A stretch of 45,574 nt of DNA. It comes from Pseudomonadota bacterium (GTDB lineage: Bacteria; Pseudomonadota; Gammaproteobacteria; Burkholderiales; Burkholderiaceae_C). Positions 7,124-17,737 of this stretch are shown here, piece after piece. How positions within the stretch are numbered: position 1 is the first letter of the stretch; each line of letters starts with the position of its first letter. The position numbers and the translations under genes are program-made. Location: NCBI GenBank assembly GCA_020161215.1, contig JAIUOM010000019.1, positions 1-45,574 of the forward strand, given 5' to 3'. Below the pieces are notes generated by a model. It had not been told where the DNA came from. It searched no databases and saw nothing but the letters and a program-made list of their open reading frames with translations.

Positions 7124-8107
7124 CTACGAGCGCCGTTGCAAAAGCTGAGCCGCCAATTCTAGCAAACTGTCGGCGTACGGGTTGCGCGGCAGCGCGCGCA
7201 GGGCGTCGATGGCGCGTTGCGCCTGCGCGGCGGCGGCGGCGCGGGTGCCCTGCAAGGCGCCGGTGCGCCGCACGATGTTGACGATGGCGGGCAGCTCGTC
7301 GGTGCTGCCGCTCTCGATGGCCTGGCGCACCAGGGCGGATTCGTCCGCCGTGCCCAGCTGCATGGCCAGGATCAGGGGCAGCGTGGCCTTGCCTTCGCGC
7401 AGGTCGTCGCCCAGGTTCTTGCCCATTTCGGCGGCGTCGCCGTCGTAGTCCAGCACATCGTCGATGACCTGGAAGGCCGTGCCCAGCGACAGGCCGTATT
7501 CGGCGCAGGCCGCCTCGACCTCGGGCGATGCCTCGGCCAGCACCGCGGCCAGGCGGCTGCTGGCCTCGAACAGCTTGGCGGTCTTGGAGCGAATCACGCG
7601 CAGGTAGGCCGCCTCGTCCAGCGAGGCGTCGTGCATGTTCATCAGCTGCAGCACCTCGCCCTCGGCGATGACGTTGGTGGCCTCGGCCAGGATTTCCATC
7701 ACGCGCATGCTGCCGGTTTCCACCATCATCTGGAAGGCGCGCGAGTAGAGAAAATCGCCCACCAGCACGCTGGCGGGGTTGCCGAACACTTCGTTGGCGG
7801 TGGATCGGCCGCGGCGCAGCGTGGATTCGTCCACCACGTCGTCGTGCAGCAGGGTGGCGGTGTGGATGAACTCGACCACCGCCGCCAGGTTGAAGCGCTG
7901 TGGGTGCGGGCAGTTCAGGGCGCCGCAGGTCAGCAGCAGCAGCACCGGACGCAGCCGCTTGCCGCCGGCCGAGATGATGTAACGCGCCACTTCGCCCACC
8001 AGGGGCACCCCGGAATCCAGGCGGCGCCCGATGGTGGCGTCGACTTCGCGCATGTCCGCGGCGGCAAGCGCCAGCGCGCGGCTGATGGGGGCTGCTGAAG
8101 GTGACAA
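7124..8107 (-). CDS. ispB: Octaprenyl diphosphate synthase (trans-polyprenyl synthase)
   Basis: A 327-residue all-helical polyprenyl synthase. It has the first aspartate-rich motif DDVVDES after HTATLLH, the second motif DDVLDYDGD, and the substrate-binding GGKRLRP near the N terminus. It extends farnesyl diphosphate with isopentenyl units to make the ubiquinone side chain in the cytoplasm. Divergent placement next to rplU-rpmA-obgE is the standard arrangement in proteobacteria. I use the ATG at 8107; the frame can be extended upstream to 8294, but that segment (starting inside the rplU promoter region) is low-complexity and not part of the family. It ends 16 nt from the 5' end of tRNA-Pro on the same strand. 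Confidence 0.95.
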   Translation of the reverse strand: MSPSAAPISRALALAAADMREVDATIGRRLDSGVPLVGEVARYIISAGGKRLRPVLLLLTCGALNCPHPQRFNLAAVVEFIHTATLLHDDVVDESTLRRGRSTANEVFGNPASVLVGDFLYSRAFQMMVETGSMRVMEILAEATNVIAEGEVLQLMNMHDASLDEAAYLRVIRSKTAKLFEASSRLAAVLAEASPEVEAACAEYGLSLGTAFQVIDDVLDYDGDAAEMGKNLGDDLREGKATLPLILAMQLGTADESALVRQAIESGSTDELPAIVNIVRRTGALQGTRAAAAAQAQRAIDALRALPRNPYADSLLELAAQLLQRRS

Positions 8108-8224
8108 GGCGTGAACTGCTGCGAGAGAAGGGGAGCCGGGCCTGAGCGCGACAGGACGGGCCTGGACCGGCCCGAGGGATTATAGGGAGGCGAGCGGCCT
8201 GTCCGCGGCGCCCGGCGGGGCGGT

Positions 8225-8253
8225 TTGTGGACTGGGCGGTGTTTTGGTAGAAT
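8225..8253 (+). promoter_or_regulatory. Promoter of rplU-rpmA
   Basis: TTGTGG (8225-8230), a 17-bp spacer and TAGAAT (8248-8253) form a good sigma-70 promoter in the gap between ispB and rplU. The predicted start lies about 50 nt before the rplU ATG. Confidence 0.7.
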
Positions 8254-8311
8254 GCTGAGTTCCCTGGAAATCCGTTCAGGGGAAGCTTTTTCACAAGAAA
8301 AGAGGTTTCAC

Positions 8312-8629
8312 ATGTACGCGGTCATAAAAACCGGTGGCAAGCAGTATCGCGTTGCCGCTGGCGAGAAGATCAAAATAGAACAGATTGCTGCGGACGTGGG
8401 CCAGGAAATCACCCTTGATCAGGTTCTGGCTGTCGGCAACGGCAGCGAACTGCAGATCGGGGCGCCCCTGGTCTCCGGCGCGACGGTGGTGGCGAAAGTC
8501 GTCGCCCACGGCAAGCACGACAAGGTGCGCATTTTCAAGATGCGTCGCCGTAAGCACTATCAGAAGCGCCAGGGCCACCGCCAGGGCTACACCGAACTCG
8601 AAATCGGCGCCATCAACGGCGCCAAGTAA
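8312..8629 (+). CDS. rplU: 50S ribosomal protein L21
   Basis: A 105-residue protein with the bL21 N terminus [14 protein letters not shown] and the basic rRNA-binding stretch [16 protein letters not shown] near residues 71-86. It is a component of the large ribosomal subunit and binds 23S rRNA. I start it at the ATG at 8312, preceded by AGAGG, rather than at the in-frame extension upstream. The next gene, rpmA, begins 13 nt after its stop. Confidence 0.97.
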   Translation: MYAVIKTGGKQYRVAAGEKIKIEQIAADVGQEITLDQVLAVGNGSELQIGAPLVSGATVVAKVVAHGKHDKVRIFKMRRRKHYQKRQGHRQGYTELEIGAINGAK

Positions 8630-8642
8630 GGAGTAAACCACC

Positions 8643-10059
<1,417 letters not shown>

Positions 10060-10061
10060 TT

Positions 10062-10078
10062 GCTACATAAAATATAGC
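10062..10078. repeat. Intergenic dyad GCTAC-N7-ATAGC, copy 1
   Basis: GCTACATAAAATATAGC lies between obgE and proB, preceded by ATT. The same ATTGCTAC-N7-ATAGC pattern occurs at 15058-15074 and 43939-43955 on the opposite strand, with a near match inside a gene at 14466-14482. Confidence 0.6.
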
Positions 10079-10113
10079 TTGTCGGGCTGTGTGGGCGCCG
10101 GCAGGTGGCCAAA

Positions 10114-11274
10114 ATGACTGAAAAATCTGTTTCCGATCTGCTGCGCCATGCGCGGCGCATCGTGGTCAAGGTGGGTTCCAGCCTGGTGACCAACGAAGGC
10201 CGTGGCTTGGACGAGGCGGCGATTGGCGAATGGTGCCGCCAGATGGCCGTGCTGGCGCAGGGCGACGACACCCTGGGGCTGGTGGGGCGGCGCGAGGTGA
10301 TCATGGTCTCCAGCGGCGCCATCGCCGAGGGCATGAAGCGCCTGGGCTGGGCCAAGCGGCCGCAGGAAGTCAACGAACTGCAGGCCGCCGCCGCCGTGGG
10401 CCAGATGGGGCTGGCGCAGATGTACGAGACCAAGCTGCGCGAGCAGGGCCTGCGCAGCGCCCAGGTGCTGCTGACCCATGCCGACCTGGCCGACCGGGAG
10501 CGCTACCTGAACGCGCGCTCGACGCTGCTGACCCTGCTGCAGTACAAGGTGCTGCCGGTCATCAACGAGAACGACACCGTGGTCACCGACGAGATCAAGG
10601 TCGGCGACAACGACACCCTGGGCGCGCTGGTGGCGAACCTGGTGGAGGCCGATTTGCTGGTGATTCTGACCGACCAGAAAGGCCTGTACACCGCCGACCC
10701 GCGCGGCAACCCGGCGGCCGAGTTCGTCGAGGTGGGGCGGGCCGGCGACCCGGCGCTGGAGCGCATGGCCGGTGGCGCCGGCTCCAGCATCGGCAAGGGC
10801 GGCATGCTGACCAAGATCCTGGCCGCGCGGCGCGCCGCCGGCTCCGGCGCCTCCACGGTCATCGCCTGGGGGCGCGAGGAGAACGCGCTGCTGCGCCTGG
10901 CCACGGGCGAGCGCATCGGCACGCTGCTGGCCGCGCCGACCCAGAAGACCCAGGCGCGCAAGCAATGGATGGTCGATCACCTGCAGTTGCGCGGCGCGTT
11001 GGTGGTCGATGCCGGCGCCGCCGCCAAGCTGCGCGGCGAGGGCAAGAGCCTGCTGCCCATCGGCATGACCCAGGTCGATGGCGTGTTCTCGCGCGGCGAC
11101 GTGATCGCCATCCGCGACCCGGCGGGCGCCGAGCTGGGCCGTGGGCTGGCCAACTATTCCAGCGTCGAGGCGCGTTTGCTGTGCCGCAAACCGTCCAGCG
11201 AGATCCGGGCCGTGCTGGGCTACAGCGCCGAGCCCGAGATGGTGCACCGCGACAACCTGGTGCTGACGCGCTGA
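10114..11274 (+). CDS. proB: Glutamate 5-kinase
   Basis: A 386-residue protein of the amino-acid kinase fold followed by a PUA domain. It phosphorylates L-glutamate to gamma-glutamyl phosphate, the first and feedback-controlled step of proline synthesis. Visible motifs are [10 protein letters not shown] at the N terminus, the glutamate-site segment INENDTV, the nucleotide-site region [16 protein letters not shown] and [10 protein letters not shown]. The C-terminal PUA domain begins near [10 protein letters not shown]. The ATG at 10114 is preceded by AGGTGG; a GTG three codons upstream is the alternative. proA is not in the window. Confidence 0.95.
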   Translation: MTEKSVSDLLRHARRIVVKVGSSLVTNEGRGLDEAAIGEWCRQMAVLAQGDDTLGLVGRREVIMVSSGAIAEGMKRLGWAKRPQEVNELQAAAAVGQMGLAQMYETKLREQGLRSAQVLLTHADLADRERYLNARSTLLTLLQYKVLPVINENDTVVTDEIKVGDNDTLGALVANLVEADLLVILTDQKGLYTADPRGNPAAEFVEVGRAGDPALERMAGGAGSSIGKGGMLTKILAARRAAGSGASTVIAWGREENALLRLATGERIGTLLAAPTQKTQARKQWMVDHLQLRGALVVDAGAAAKLRGEGKSLLPIGMTQVDGVFSRGDVIAIRDPAGAELGRGLANYSSVEARLLCRKPSSEIRAVLGYSAEPEMVHRDNLVLTR

Positions 11275-11277
11275 CCG

Positions 11278-11300
11278 GGCGCCGGGGCGGGCCCGGCGCC
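11278..11300. terminator. GC-rich hairpin between convergent proB and the CNP1-like gene
   Basis: GGCGCCGGG (11278-11286) and CCCGGCGCC (11292-11300) pair perfectly. There is no T-tract, so termination is only suggested by its place between two convergent genes. Confidence 0.4.
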
Positions 11301-11308
11301 AGCCCGAC

Positions 11309-11869
11309 TCAGCGGGCGTACATGGAGGGGTTTTCCCCTTCGAGGTCGTTCACCATGTCCGCGACCGACAGCGGCACGCTGACGCCGTGGCACATGCCGC
11401 CACGCGCCAGGTTGTAGGGGTAGCTGAGCTGCGCGCCGGATTGCGCGCGCATGTCTTTCCACTCGCCATCGCCGGCCGGCAACCAGGCGCTGCCCTGCAC
11501 CTGCCGCGCGTAGACGCGGTATTCGGCGGTGGCGCAGCGCATGCCCTCGTAGCTGGCGTTGACGGCCGAGGGGCCGCGCGCCACCACCACGTAGCGCACG
11601 ATGCCGGTGTCCTGGTTGATGCGGATGGTCTTCGGGTCGATGCCCATGCGCACGCTGGAGGTGCGCGGCATCTCGATCTCGATCAGCCGGCTGGTGCTGT
11701 AGCTGGGGGGCGGGGGCACCGCGTCCTCCTTCCAGTCGGCCAGATCCTGCTTGGCGTAGTCGGCGTACTCGCGGTACTGGGCCAGGGCCGGCAAGGCGAC
11801 CGCGGCCAGCAGCAAGCCCGTGAGCAGGCGCAGCCCGAATCCGGCTGCCTGGGGGGCGCGCGCGCTCAC
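11309..11869 (-). CDS. Exported CNP1-like family protein
   Basis: A 186-residue protein with a Sec signal peptide ([19 protein letters not shown], cleavage predicted after ALA). The mature part contains the CNP1-like domain (PF08750), named after a Neisseria protein of unknown function, with conserved [15 protein letters not shown] and [12 protein letters not shown] segments. It probably acts in the periplasm. The start is a GTG at 11869 that overlaps the rppH stop by 4 nt (GTGA), so it is translated from the rppH transcript. The rppH-CNP1 pair is commonly seen in Comamonadaceae. The function is unknown. Confidence 0.8.
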   Translation of the reverse strand: MSARAPQAAGFGLRLLTGLLLAAVALPALAQYREYADYAKQDLADWKEDAVPPPPSYSTSRLIEIEMPRTSSVRMGIDPKTIRINQDTGIVRYVVVARGPSAVNASYEGMRCATAEYRVYARQVQGSAWLPAGDGEWKDMRAQSGAQLSYPYNLARGGMCHGVSVPLSVADMVNDLEGENPSMYAR

Positions 11870-12522
11870 GCGTCTCTCCGCGGAGCGTGTGGCGCGCCGG
11901 GTGGACTTTCCAGGGTGGCGCCTGGGGGCAGCTCGAAGACCGAGCCGGCAAGCCGGCGTGGCTCGTGCCGCTCTTGCGTGGCGATGGCCGGCATTTCGCC
12001 GCCCTCGCGCAGGCGCATGCCACCGCGCAGGTAGCGGTTGCGGTGCTCCTGGCGCGGCAGGTAGCGCGCCAGTTCGGTCAACGCCATTTCGTAGACGCCG
12101 CGCTTGAACTCGACCACCACGTCCAGTGGCACCCAGTAGTCGTTCCAGCGCCAGGCGTCGAACTCGGGGTGGCTGGTGGCGCGCAGGTTCAGGTTCCAGT
12201 CGTGGGCGACCAGTTGCAGCAGATACCAGATCTGCTTCTGGCCCTTGTAGTGGCCGCGTGCATCGCGGCGGATGAACCGGTCTGGCACCTCGTAGCGCAA
12301 CCAGTCGCGGGTCCGGGCCACGATGCGTACATGTTGCGGGTGAAGACCCACTTCCTCGTGCAGCTCCCGGAACATGGCCTGCTCGGGAGATTCGCCCCGA
12401 TCAATGCCGCCTTGTGGAAACTGCCAGGAATGCGTACGGATGCGCTTGCCCCAAAATACCTGGTTTCTCTGGTTGAGCAGGATGATGCCGACGTTCGGGC
12501 GAAAGCCTTCCCGGTCGAGCAT
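11866..12522 (-). CDS. rppH: RNA pyrophosphohydrolase (Nudix)
   Basis: A 218-residue Nudix hydrolase. The Nudix box runs from [17 protein letters not shown] into HEEVG (GX5EX7REUXEEXGU), near residues 38-60. The N terminus [15 protein letters not shown] is typical of RppH. The enzyme removes pyrophosphate from the 5' end of triphosphorylated transcripts, which starts RNase E-dependent decay. The ATG at 12522 is chosen over an in-frame TTG at 12528. The C-terminal 50 residues are basic and low-complexity, longer than in E. coli RppH (176 aa) but usual in betaproteobacteria. It is divergent from proS. Confidence 0.93.
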   Translation of the reverse strand: MLDREGFRPNVGIILLNQRNQVFWGKRIRTHSWQFPQGGIDRGESPEQAMFRELHEEVGLHPQHVRIVARTRDWLRYEVPDRFIRRDARGHYKGQKQIWYLLQLVAHDWNLNLRATSHPEFDAWRWNDYWVPLDVVVEFKRGVYEMALTELARYLPRQEHRNRYLRGGMRLREGGEMPAIATQERHEPRRLAGSVFELPPGATLESPPGAPHAPRRDA

Positions 12523-12628
12523 AATCAAACCCCAAAATCAATAAGTTGTTGCCATTATGCACCGCCCCCCAGGGGCGACAACCGGGCACAAACCCCATGC
12601 ACGGCGTGGACTTGGCGCCGCAAATTCA

Positions 12629-14374
12629 ATGAAAGCCTCGCAGTTCCTGATCTCCACCCTGAAGGAAGCTCCGGCCGATGCCGAAGTGGTCAGCCACCGC
12701 CTGATGATGCGCGCCGGCATGATCAAGCGCCTGTCGGCCGGCATCTACACCTACATGCCCATGGGCCTGCGGGTGATCCGCAAGGTCGAGGCCATCGTGC
12801 GCGAGGAAATGAACCGCGCTGGCGCGGTGGAGTGCGCCATGCCGGTGGTGCAACCGGCCGAGCTGTGGCAGGAAACCGGCCGCTTCGACGCCATGGGCCC
12901 CGAGTTGTTGCGCATCCAGGACCGGCACGAGCGCGACTACGTGGTGCAGCCGACCAGCGAGGAAGTGGTCACTGACATCGCGCGGCAAGAGCTGCGCAGC
13001 TACAAGCAACTGCCCAAGAACCTGTACCAGATTCAGACCAAGTTCCGCGACGAGCGTCGCCCGCGCTTTGGCCTGATGCGTGGGCGCGAATTCACCATGA
13101 AGGACGCCTACAGCTTCGACCGCGACGTGGACGCGGCCAAGCACAGCTACCAGGCCATGGCCCAGGCCTACCGGGCCATCTTTGACCGCTTTGGCCTGAC
13201 CTACCGCGCCGTGGCGGCCGATTCGGGCGCCATCGGCGGCGACCTGAGCGAGGAGTTCCAGGTCATCGCCGCCACCGGCGAGGACGCCATCGTCTATTCC
13301 ACCGGCAGCGATTACGCCGCCAACATGGAGAAAGCCGAGGCCCTGGCGCCCGCGGGCGCGCGCCCGGCGCCGGCCCAGCCGATGGCCAAGACGCCGACGC
13401 CCGGCAAAAGCACCTGCCGCGACGTGGCCGAGCTGCTGAGCCTGCCGCTGACGCAGACCGTCAAATCCCTGGTGCTGGCCACGGACGAGCTGAACGCACA
13501 AGGCGAGGTTGCCAAAACCCAGGTCTGGCTGCTGCTGCTGCGCGGCGACCACGATCTGAACGAGATCAAGGCCAGCAAGGTGCCGGGCCTGAACGTGGGT
13601 TTCCGCTTTGCCACCGTGCCCGAGATCGTCGAGCACTTCGGCACCAAGCCGGGTTACCTGGGCCCCATCGGCCTGCAAAAACCCGTCAAGATCGTCGCCG
13701 ACCGCGAGGTGGCGCACATGGCCGACTGGGTCTGCGGCGCCAACGACGAGGGCTTTCACCTCACCGGCGTCAACTGGGGGCGCGACCTGCCCGAGCCCGA
13801 CGCGGTGGCCGACGTGCGCAACGTCGTCGCGGGCGACCCGGCGCCGGACGGCAAGGGCCAACTGGCCATCGAGCGCGGCATCGAGATCGGCCACATCTTC
13901 TACCTGGGCACCAAGTACAGCCTGCCCATGAACGCCAGCTTCCTGGCCGAGGACGGCAAACCGCGCCCGTTCGAGATGGGCTGCTATGGCATCGGCATCA
14001 CGCGCCTGCCGGCGGCGGCCATCGAGCAGAACCACGACGAGCACGGCATCATCTGGCCCGACGCCCTGGCGCCCTTCACGGTGGTCATCTGCCCGGTCGG
14101 CATGGACCGCAGCGAGCCTGTCAAGCAGGCCGCGGGCGCCCTGTACGCCGAGCTGCAGGCGGCCGGCGTGGACGTGATCCTGGACGACCGTGGCGAGCGC
14201 CCCGGCGCCATGTTCGCCGACTGGGAGCTGATCGGCGTGCCGCACCGCGTCACCATCGGCGACAAGAGCCTGAAAGACGGCCAGGTCGAATACCAGCACC
14301 GCCGCGACAGCGCCGCCACCAAGCTGCCGGTGAGCGAGATCGCAGCCTTCGTAAAAGGCCGTCTGGCCGCATGA
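12629..14374 (+). CDS. proS: Prolyl-tRNA synthetase
   Basis: A 581-residue class II synthetase of the bacterial type with an editing insertion. Motif 2 is in the segment [21 protein letters not shown] and motif 3 in [13 protein letters not shown]. Between about residues 225 and 410 lies the YbaK-like INS domain, which removes mischarged Ala-tRNA(Pro); it contains the segments [10 protein letters not shown] and [15 protein letters not shown]. The C-terminal anticodon-binding domain begins near [10 protein letters not shown]. The ATG at 12629 ([10 protein letters not shown]) matches the family N terminus; the frame is open 24 codons further upstream. It overlaps the next gene by 4 nt. Confidence 0.96.
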   Translation: MKASQFLISTLKEAPADAEVVSHRLMMRAGMIKRLSAGIYTYMPMGLRVIRKVEAIVREEMNRAGAVECAMPVVQPAELWQETGRFDAMGPELLRIQDRHERDYVVQPTSEEVVTDIARQELRSYKQLPKNLYQIQTKFRDERRPRFGLMRGREFTMKDAYSFDRDVDAAKHSYQAMAQAYRAIFDRFGLTYRAVAADSGAIGGDLSEEFQVIAATGEDAIVYSTGSDYAANMEKAEALAPAGARPAPAQPMAKTPTPGKSTCRDVAELLSLPLTQTVKSLVLATDELNAQGEVAKTQVWLLLLRGDHDLNEIKASKVPGLNVGFRFATVPEIVEHFGTKPGYLGPIGLQKPVKIVADREVAHMADWVCGANDEGFHLTGVNWGRDLPEPDAVADVRNVVAGDPAPDGKGQLAIERGIEIGHIFYLGTKYSLPMNASFLAEDGKPRPFEMGCYGIGITRLPAAAIEQNHDEHGIIWPDALAPFTVVICPVGMDRSEPVKQAAGALYAELQAAGVDVILDDRGERPGAMFADWELIGVPHRVTIGDKSLKDGQVEYQHRRDSAATKLPVSEIAAFVKGRLAA

Positions 14375-15033
14375 GCGGACTTCTGGCGCCGGGCCGGGGC
14401 GCCGCGTCCGCACCCCTGATTTCGCGCCGAAACTGGCTGATGTCGGCGTCGGTATTGCCTGGATCGCTACTGATTTCAGAGCAATCCTGGGCCGGTAGCC
14501 AGCTGGAGGAGCCGCTGGCCGATTCGGTGCGCACCGCCCTCAGCTCGGCCATCACCAACAGCGCGCCGCCGGTGCCGGTGTTCGGCTCGACCGAGACGCG
14601 CCTGGCCTACCTGCGCTGGCTGTCCAGCATGAGCGACCGCCTGTACAGCCGCAAGAAGGGCTTCAACGAGCGCATCGATTTTCTGCAGACCGTCTGGTAC
14701 GAGTCCAAGCGCGCGGGGCTGGAAACCTCGCTGGTGCTGGGGCTGATCCAGGTCGAGAGCGCGTTCCGCAAGTTCGCCGTCTCTAGCGTCGGTGCGCGCG
14801 GCTACATGCAGGTGATGCCGTTCTGGACGCGGGTGATCGGCGACGGCGACCCGTCCAAGCTGTTCCACATGCAGACGAATCTGCGCTTTGGCTGCGTGAT
14901 CCTGCGCCACTACCTGGACCGCGAGGGCGGCAATGAGTTCATGGCCCTGGGCCGCTACAACGGCTCGCGCGGCAAGCCGCCGTACCCGAACGCCGTGTTC
15001 GGGGCTCAGAAAAAATGGCTTTTTCAGGGCTAG
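14371..15033 (+). CDS. Exported lytic transglycosylase (SLT family)
   Basis: A 220-residue protein. The N-terminal [18 protein letters not shown] resembles a Tat signal (SRRxWL) followed by a hydrophobic stretch. The SLT catalytic domain has the conserved Glu at E129 in [11 protein letters not shown], then [12 protein letters not shown] and RYNGS. It cleaves the peptidoglycan glycan strand to 1,6-anhydro-muropeptides in the periplasm. The ATG overlaps the proS stop by 4 nt. Part of the signal-peptide coding (14466-14482) closely matches the intergenic dyad seen elsewhere in this window. The paralogue class (MltC/Slt-like) cannot be settled from sequence alone. Confidence 0.88.
   Translation: MSGLLAPGRGAASAPLISRRNWLMSASVLPGSLLISEQSWAGSQLEEPLADSVRTALSSAITNSAPPVPVFGSTETRLAYLRWLSSMSDRLYSRKKGFNERIDFLQTVWYESKRAGLETSLVLGLIQVESAFRKFAVSSVGARGYMQVMPFWTRVIGDGDPSKLFHMQTNLRFGCVILRHYLDREGGNEFMALGRYNGSRGKPPYPNAVFGAQKKWLFQG
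14466..14482. repeat. Dyad-like sequence inside the transglycosylase signal peptide
   Basis: GCTACTGATTTCAGAGC fits GCTAC-N7-ATAGC with one mismatch in the second arm. It encodes part of the hydrophobic region of the signal peptide, so this would be a rare copy of the intergenic repeat inside a coding sequence. Confidence 0.4.
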
Positions 15034-15057
15034 GCCGGCGCGTGGCAAGCCTGAGTG

Positions 15058-15074
15058 GCTATAGATAGCGTAGC
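15058..15074. repeat. Intergenic dyad GCTAC-N7-ATAGC, copy 2 (minus orientation)
   Basis: GCTATAGATAGCGTAGC, read on the minus strand as GCTAC-GCTATCT-ATAGC and preceded by AATT. It lies between the convergent transglycosylase and CNNM/CorC genes, four bases before the latter's stop codon region. Confidence 0.6.
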
Positions 15075-15077
15075 AAT

Positions 15078-16379
15078 TCAGGTGGGCTTGGCGGGGTCTG
15101 GGCGGGTCACCAGCACCTGGTCGATGCGGAAATTGTCGACGTCCATCACCTCGAAGCGGTGCCCGCCCCAGACCACGCAGTCGGTGCGGCGCGGCACGCG
15201 GCGCAGCATCACCATCAAAAAGCCGGCCAGGGTGTCGTAGACGCCCGGGCTGGGCAGGTCGTCCACGCCCAGGGCGCGCTGCACGTCGGCCATCGGGGTG
15301 TGGCCGTCGATCAGCCAGGAGCCGTCGTCGCGCCGCACCATCATCTCCTCGTCCTCGGGCGTCACCAATTCGCCCATCACCGTGCTCATCAAGTCGTTCA
15401 GCGTGACCATGCCGACCACCGTGCTGTACTCGTTGACGATCAGCGCGAAGTCCTCGTGCTGCTCGCGGAAATGCAGCAACACCTCGGACAGGCTGAGCGA
15501 ATCGGGCACCACCACCAGCTTGTGCAGCAGGCCGTCGTCGGTCGGATGGATGGGCGTGCCGCTCAGCACGCGCTGGAACAAGTCCTTGGCGTCCACGTAG
15601 CCCAGCACGTGGTCCAACTCGCCCTCGCACACCGGGTAGGTGGAGAAGGGCTTGGCGGCGATGCGCAGGCGCACCGCCTCGTCGCTGTCGTCGTGGCGCA
15701 GCCAGACGATGCGGTCGCGCGGCGTCATGGCGCTGGTCACCGGGCGGGTGTCCAGCTCGAACAGGTTCTCGATCACCTGCTGCTCGGGCCGGTCGATCAC
15801 GCCGGCCTGGGTGCCGGCCTCGGCCAGCGCCAGGATGTCCTCGGGCGTCACGCGTTCGTCGCGCTGCGTGGGCAGGCCGAGCGGGCGCATCACCAGGTCG
15901 GTGCAGCGGGTGTACAGCCAGATCAGCGGCTTGAAGGTCAGCAGCAGCGTGCGCATCGGCCCCACCACCCGCATGGCCACGCGCTCGGGCTCGGCCATGC
16001 CCAGGCGCTTGGGCATCAGATCGGCGAACACCACGAACAGCGAGGTCACCACCGCCACCGAGCCGGCCACCGCCAGGCTGGCGGCCGTGGACGCGCTGAC
16101 CCAGGGGCGCAGCAGGGTTTCAAACCAGGGGCTCAGCATCTCCTCGCCCACCACCCCGCCCAGGATGGCGACGGCGTTCAGCCCGATCTGCACGGTGGTG
16201 AAGTAGTAGCCCGGTTGCTCCTGCACCTGCAGCACCTGCAGGGCGCGCACGTCGCCCTGGTCGGCCAGCTGGCGCAGGCGCAGGCGCCGCGACGCCGCCA
16301 GCGAGATTTCGGCCAGCGAGAAGAAGGCGCTGGTCAGGATCAGCAGGACGATGAGAAGAAGGTTTTGCAGCAAGCTCAT
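15078..16379 (-). CDS. CNNM/CorC-type membrane protein with CBS domains (copy 1)
   Basis: A 433-residue protein with an N-terminal CNNM (DUF21) transmembrane domain (about 1-180), beginning MSLLQNLLLIVLLILTSAFFSLAEISLAASRR with its FxSxxE-type motif. A CBS-domain pair follows (about 200-325, including TSAMTPRDRIVWL and NEYSTVVGMVTL). The C-terminal CorC_HlyC domain (about 345-430) is recognisable by DDGSWLIDG. Such proteins are linked to Mg2+ (and Co2+) homeostasis or efflux; the name 'hemolysin' is historical. The ATG at 16379 gives the family's N terminus; an in-frame TTG at 16448 is less likely. A paralogue lies at 18638-19951. Confidence 0.9.
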   Translation of the reverse strand: MSLLQNLLLIVLLILTSAFFSLAEISLAASRRLRLRQLADQGDVRALQVLQVQEQPGYYFTTVQIGLNAVAILGGVVGEEMLSPWFETLLRPWVSASTAASLAVAGSVAVVTSLFVVFADLMPKRLGMAEPERVAMRVVGPMRTLLLTFKPLIWLYTRCTDLVMRPLGLPTQRDERVTPEDILALAEAGTQAGVIDRPEQQVIENLFELDTRPVTSAMTPRDRIVWLRHDDSDEAVRLRIAAKPFSTYPVCEGELDHVLGYVDAKDLFQRVLSGTPIHPTDDGLLHKLVVVPDSLSLSEVLLHFREQHEDFALIVNEYSTVVGMVTLNDLMSTVMGELVTPEDEEMMVRRDDGSWLIDGHTPMADVQRALGVDDLPSPGVYDTLAGFLMVMLRRVPRRTDCVVWGGHRFEVMDVDNFRIDQVLVTRPDPAKPT

Positions 16380-16502
16380 GCAAGGGGGGTGAGCGGGGTG
16401 CCGGCCATGCACGCGGGCGTGGGCCAGGCGCGCGAAGTCGGCAATCAAGCAGTGTACACAGCGGGTGCGCGGGCCGATTCAGGGCGTGTTTGGCGCAGTT
16501 CC

Positions 16503-16508
16503 TATAAT
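16503..16508 (+). promoter_or_regulatory. Candidate -10 box for the OmpA-fusion gene
   Basis: A perfect TATAAT lies 120 nt before the ATG, in the 249-nt gap between the divergent CorC-type and OmpA-fusion genes. I see no good -35 at 16-18 bp, so the call rests on the -10 alone. Confidence 0.35.
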
Positions 16509-16628
16509 TTTCATCTCCTCGCGACGCCGTGGCGTGCCGTGCTCTGGCTGGCACCGAGGCGTTTTTCCTGACCTCTTCAAGGGTTGCGCCGACCTCGTGC
16601 GGCAACCCAAGCCAAAAAGGCCTGATCC

Positions 16629-17663
16629 ATGTTCGATGTACTGATCCGTGAAGCCGGAGCGCGCTTCGGTCTGGGCGACAAGTCCCAGCAACTGCTGCAG
16701 ATGTTGCTGGCCGTGATGTCCGACAAGGAAGCCGGCGGCCTGCAGGGCTTCCTCGAAAAACTCATCGCCGCCGGCCTGGGGCCGCAGGTGCAGTCCTGGC
16801 TGGGCGGCGGCGGGGCCGCCCAGCCCGTCACCAACAGCCAGGTGGAAACCGTGCTGGGCACCAGTGGCGGCCTGCTGTCGCTGGCCACGGCCAGGCTGGA
16901 GGTGCCGCGCGACAACGTGGCTTCGGCCATCGGCTACCTGCTGCCGCCGGTGGTGGGCAAGCTGACCCCTGGCGGCAGCATGCCCGCGCAACTGCCGGCG
17001 CCGGTGCTGGCCCTGGCCGAGGCCGGCCGCCCGCTGCTGGCCGCGCCGGTGGCCGCCGAGTCGGCCGGCGGTGGCGTGCTGAAATGGCTGCCCTGGGTGG
17101 TGGTCGCCGCCGCGGCCGGGCTGGGCGGGTGGTATTTCACCCAGAACCGGGACGCCGGTGCACCGCCGCCAGCCCCGATCGAGCAGCCGGCGCCGGCACC
17201 GGCCGCCAGCGAGCCGATTCCCGCCGCGCCGGCCATGGACGCCTCGCAGGCGCTGCCCCCGGCTTCGGCGGCATCCGCCGAGGCCACGCCCGTGACCACC
17301 GACGTCGCCCCGACCGGCCCGGCGGTGCTGACGCTGATGGTGCGGGACATGCCGGCCCTCAAGGTCTACTTCGATTCCGCCAAGACCGAGGTACACGAGG
17401 AATTCGCCAACCGCGCCAGGGATTTGGTCGACTACCTGAAGGCGCACCCCGACACCCAGGCCGTGATCTCCGGCTACAACGACCCGAGCGGCAACGCCAG
17501 CGCCAACGCCGAGCTGTCCAAGAGCCGCGCCAAGGCCGTGCAGGGCGCCCTGGTGGCGCTGGGCGTGTCCGAGAGCCGCACCCTGCTGGAAAAACCCATC
17601 GACGCCACGGGGGTCGGCAGCGATGCCGCCGCGCGGCGTGTCGAGGTGGTGCTGCGCAAGTAA
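16629..17663 (+). CDS. YidB-like domain fused to an OmpA C-terminal domain
   Basis: A 344-residue protein in three parts. Residues about 1-120 resemble the YidB/DUF937 family (LLQMLLAVMSDKEAGGLQGFLEKL, then IGYLLPPVVGKLTPGG). A single membrane span follows near residues 152-172 (LKWLPWVVVAAAAGLGGWYF), then a 60-residue Ala/Pro linker. The last 115 residues are an OmpA-like peptidoglycan-binding domain, with VYFDSAKTEV, the helix LVDYLKAHPDTQAVISGYNDPSGN and the NAELSKSRAKAVQGALVALGV motif. The topology suggests a cytoplasmic YidB part and a periplasmic OmpA part that binds peptidoglycan. No signal peptide is present. The function is unknown; the fusion is typical of Comamonadaceae. Confidence 0.82.
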   Translation: MFDVLIREAGARFGLGDKSQQLLQMLLAVMSDKEAGGLQGFLEKLIAAGLGPQVQSWLGGGGAAQPVTNSQVETVLGTSGGLLSLATARLEVPRDNVASAIGYLLPPVVGKLTPGGSMPAQLPAPVLALAEAGRPLLAAPVAAESAGGGVLKWLPWVVVAAAAGLGGWYFTQNRDAGAPPPAPIEQPAPAPAASEPIPAAPAMDASQALPPASAASAEATPVTTDVAPTGPAVLTLMVRDMPALKVYFDSAKTEVHEEFANRARDLVDYLKAHPDTQAVISGYNDPSGNASANAELSKSRAKAVQGALVALGVSESRTLLEKPIDATGVGSDAAARRVEVVLRK

Positions 17664-17686
17664 GCCGGCCGCCGGCCGCGCACGGC

Positions 17687-17716
17687 AAAACGGACGCGCC
17701 TGGCGCGTCCGTTTTT
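17687..17716. terminator. Bidirectional terminator between the OmpA-fusion gene and grxD
   Basis: AAAACGGACGCGC (17687-17699) and GCGCGTCCGTTTT (17703-17715) form a perfect 13-bp stem with a 3-nt loop and a T-run on both strands. It serves the two convergent genes. Confidence 0.9.
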
Positions 17717-17737
17717 ACTCAAGGGGCTGACAAGGGC

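Noticed and set aside
12626-14413. 595-codon open frame on the minus strand opposite proS
   Set aside because: It is an exact shadow of the proS coding strand; its Val/Ala/His/Gln/Leu-rich composition is typical of antisense frames in GC-rich genes and it contains no motifs.
15159-16571. 470-codon open frame on the plus strand opposite the first CNNM/CorC gene
   Set aside because: Low-complexity His/Gln/Ala/Gly-rich translation; the opposite strand encodes a complete CNNM-CBS-CorC protein.
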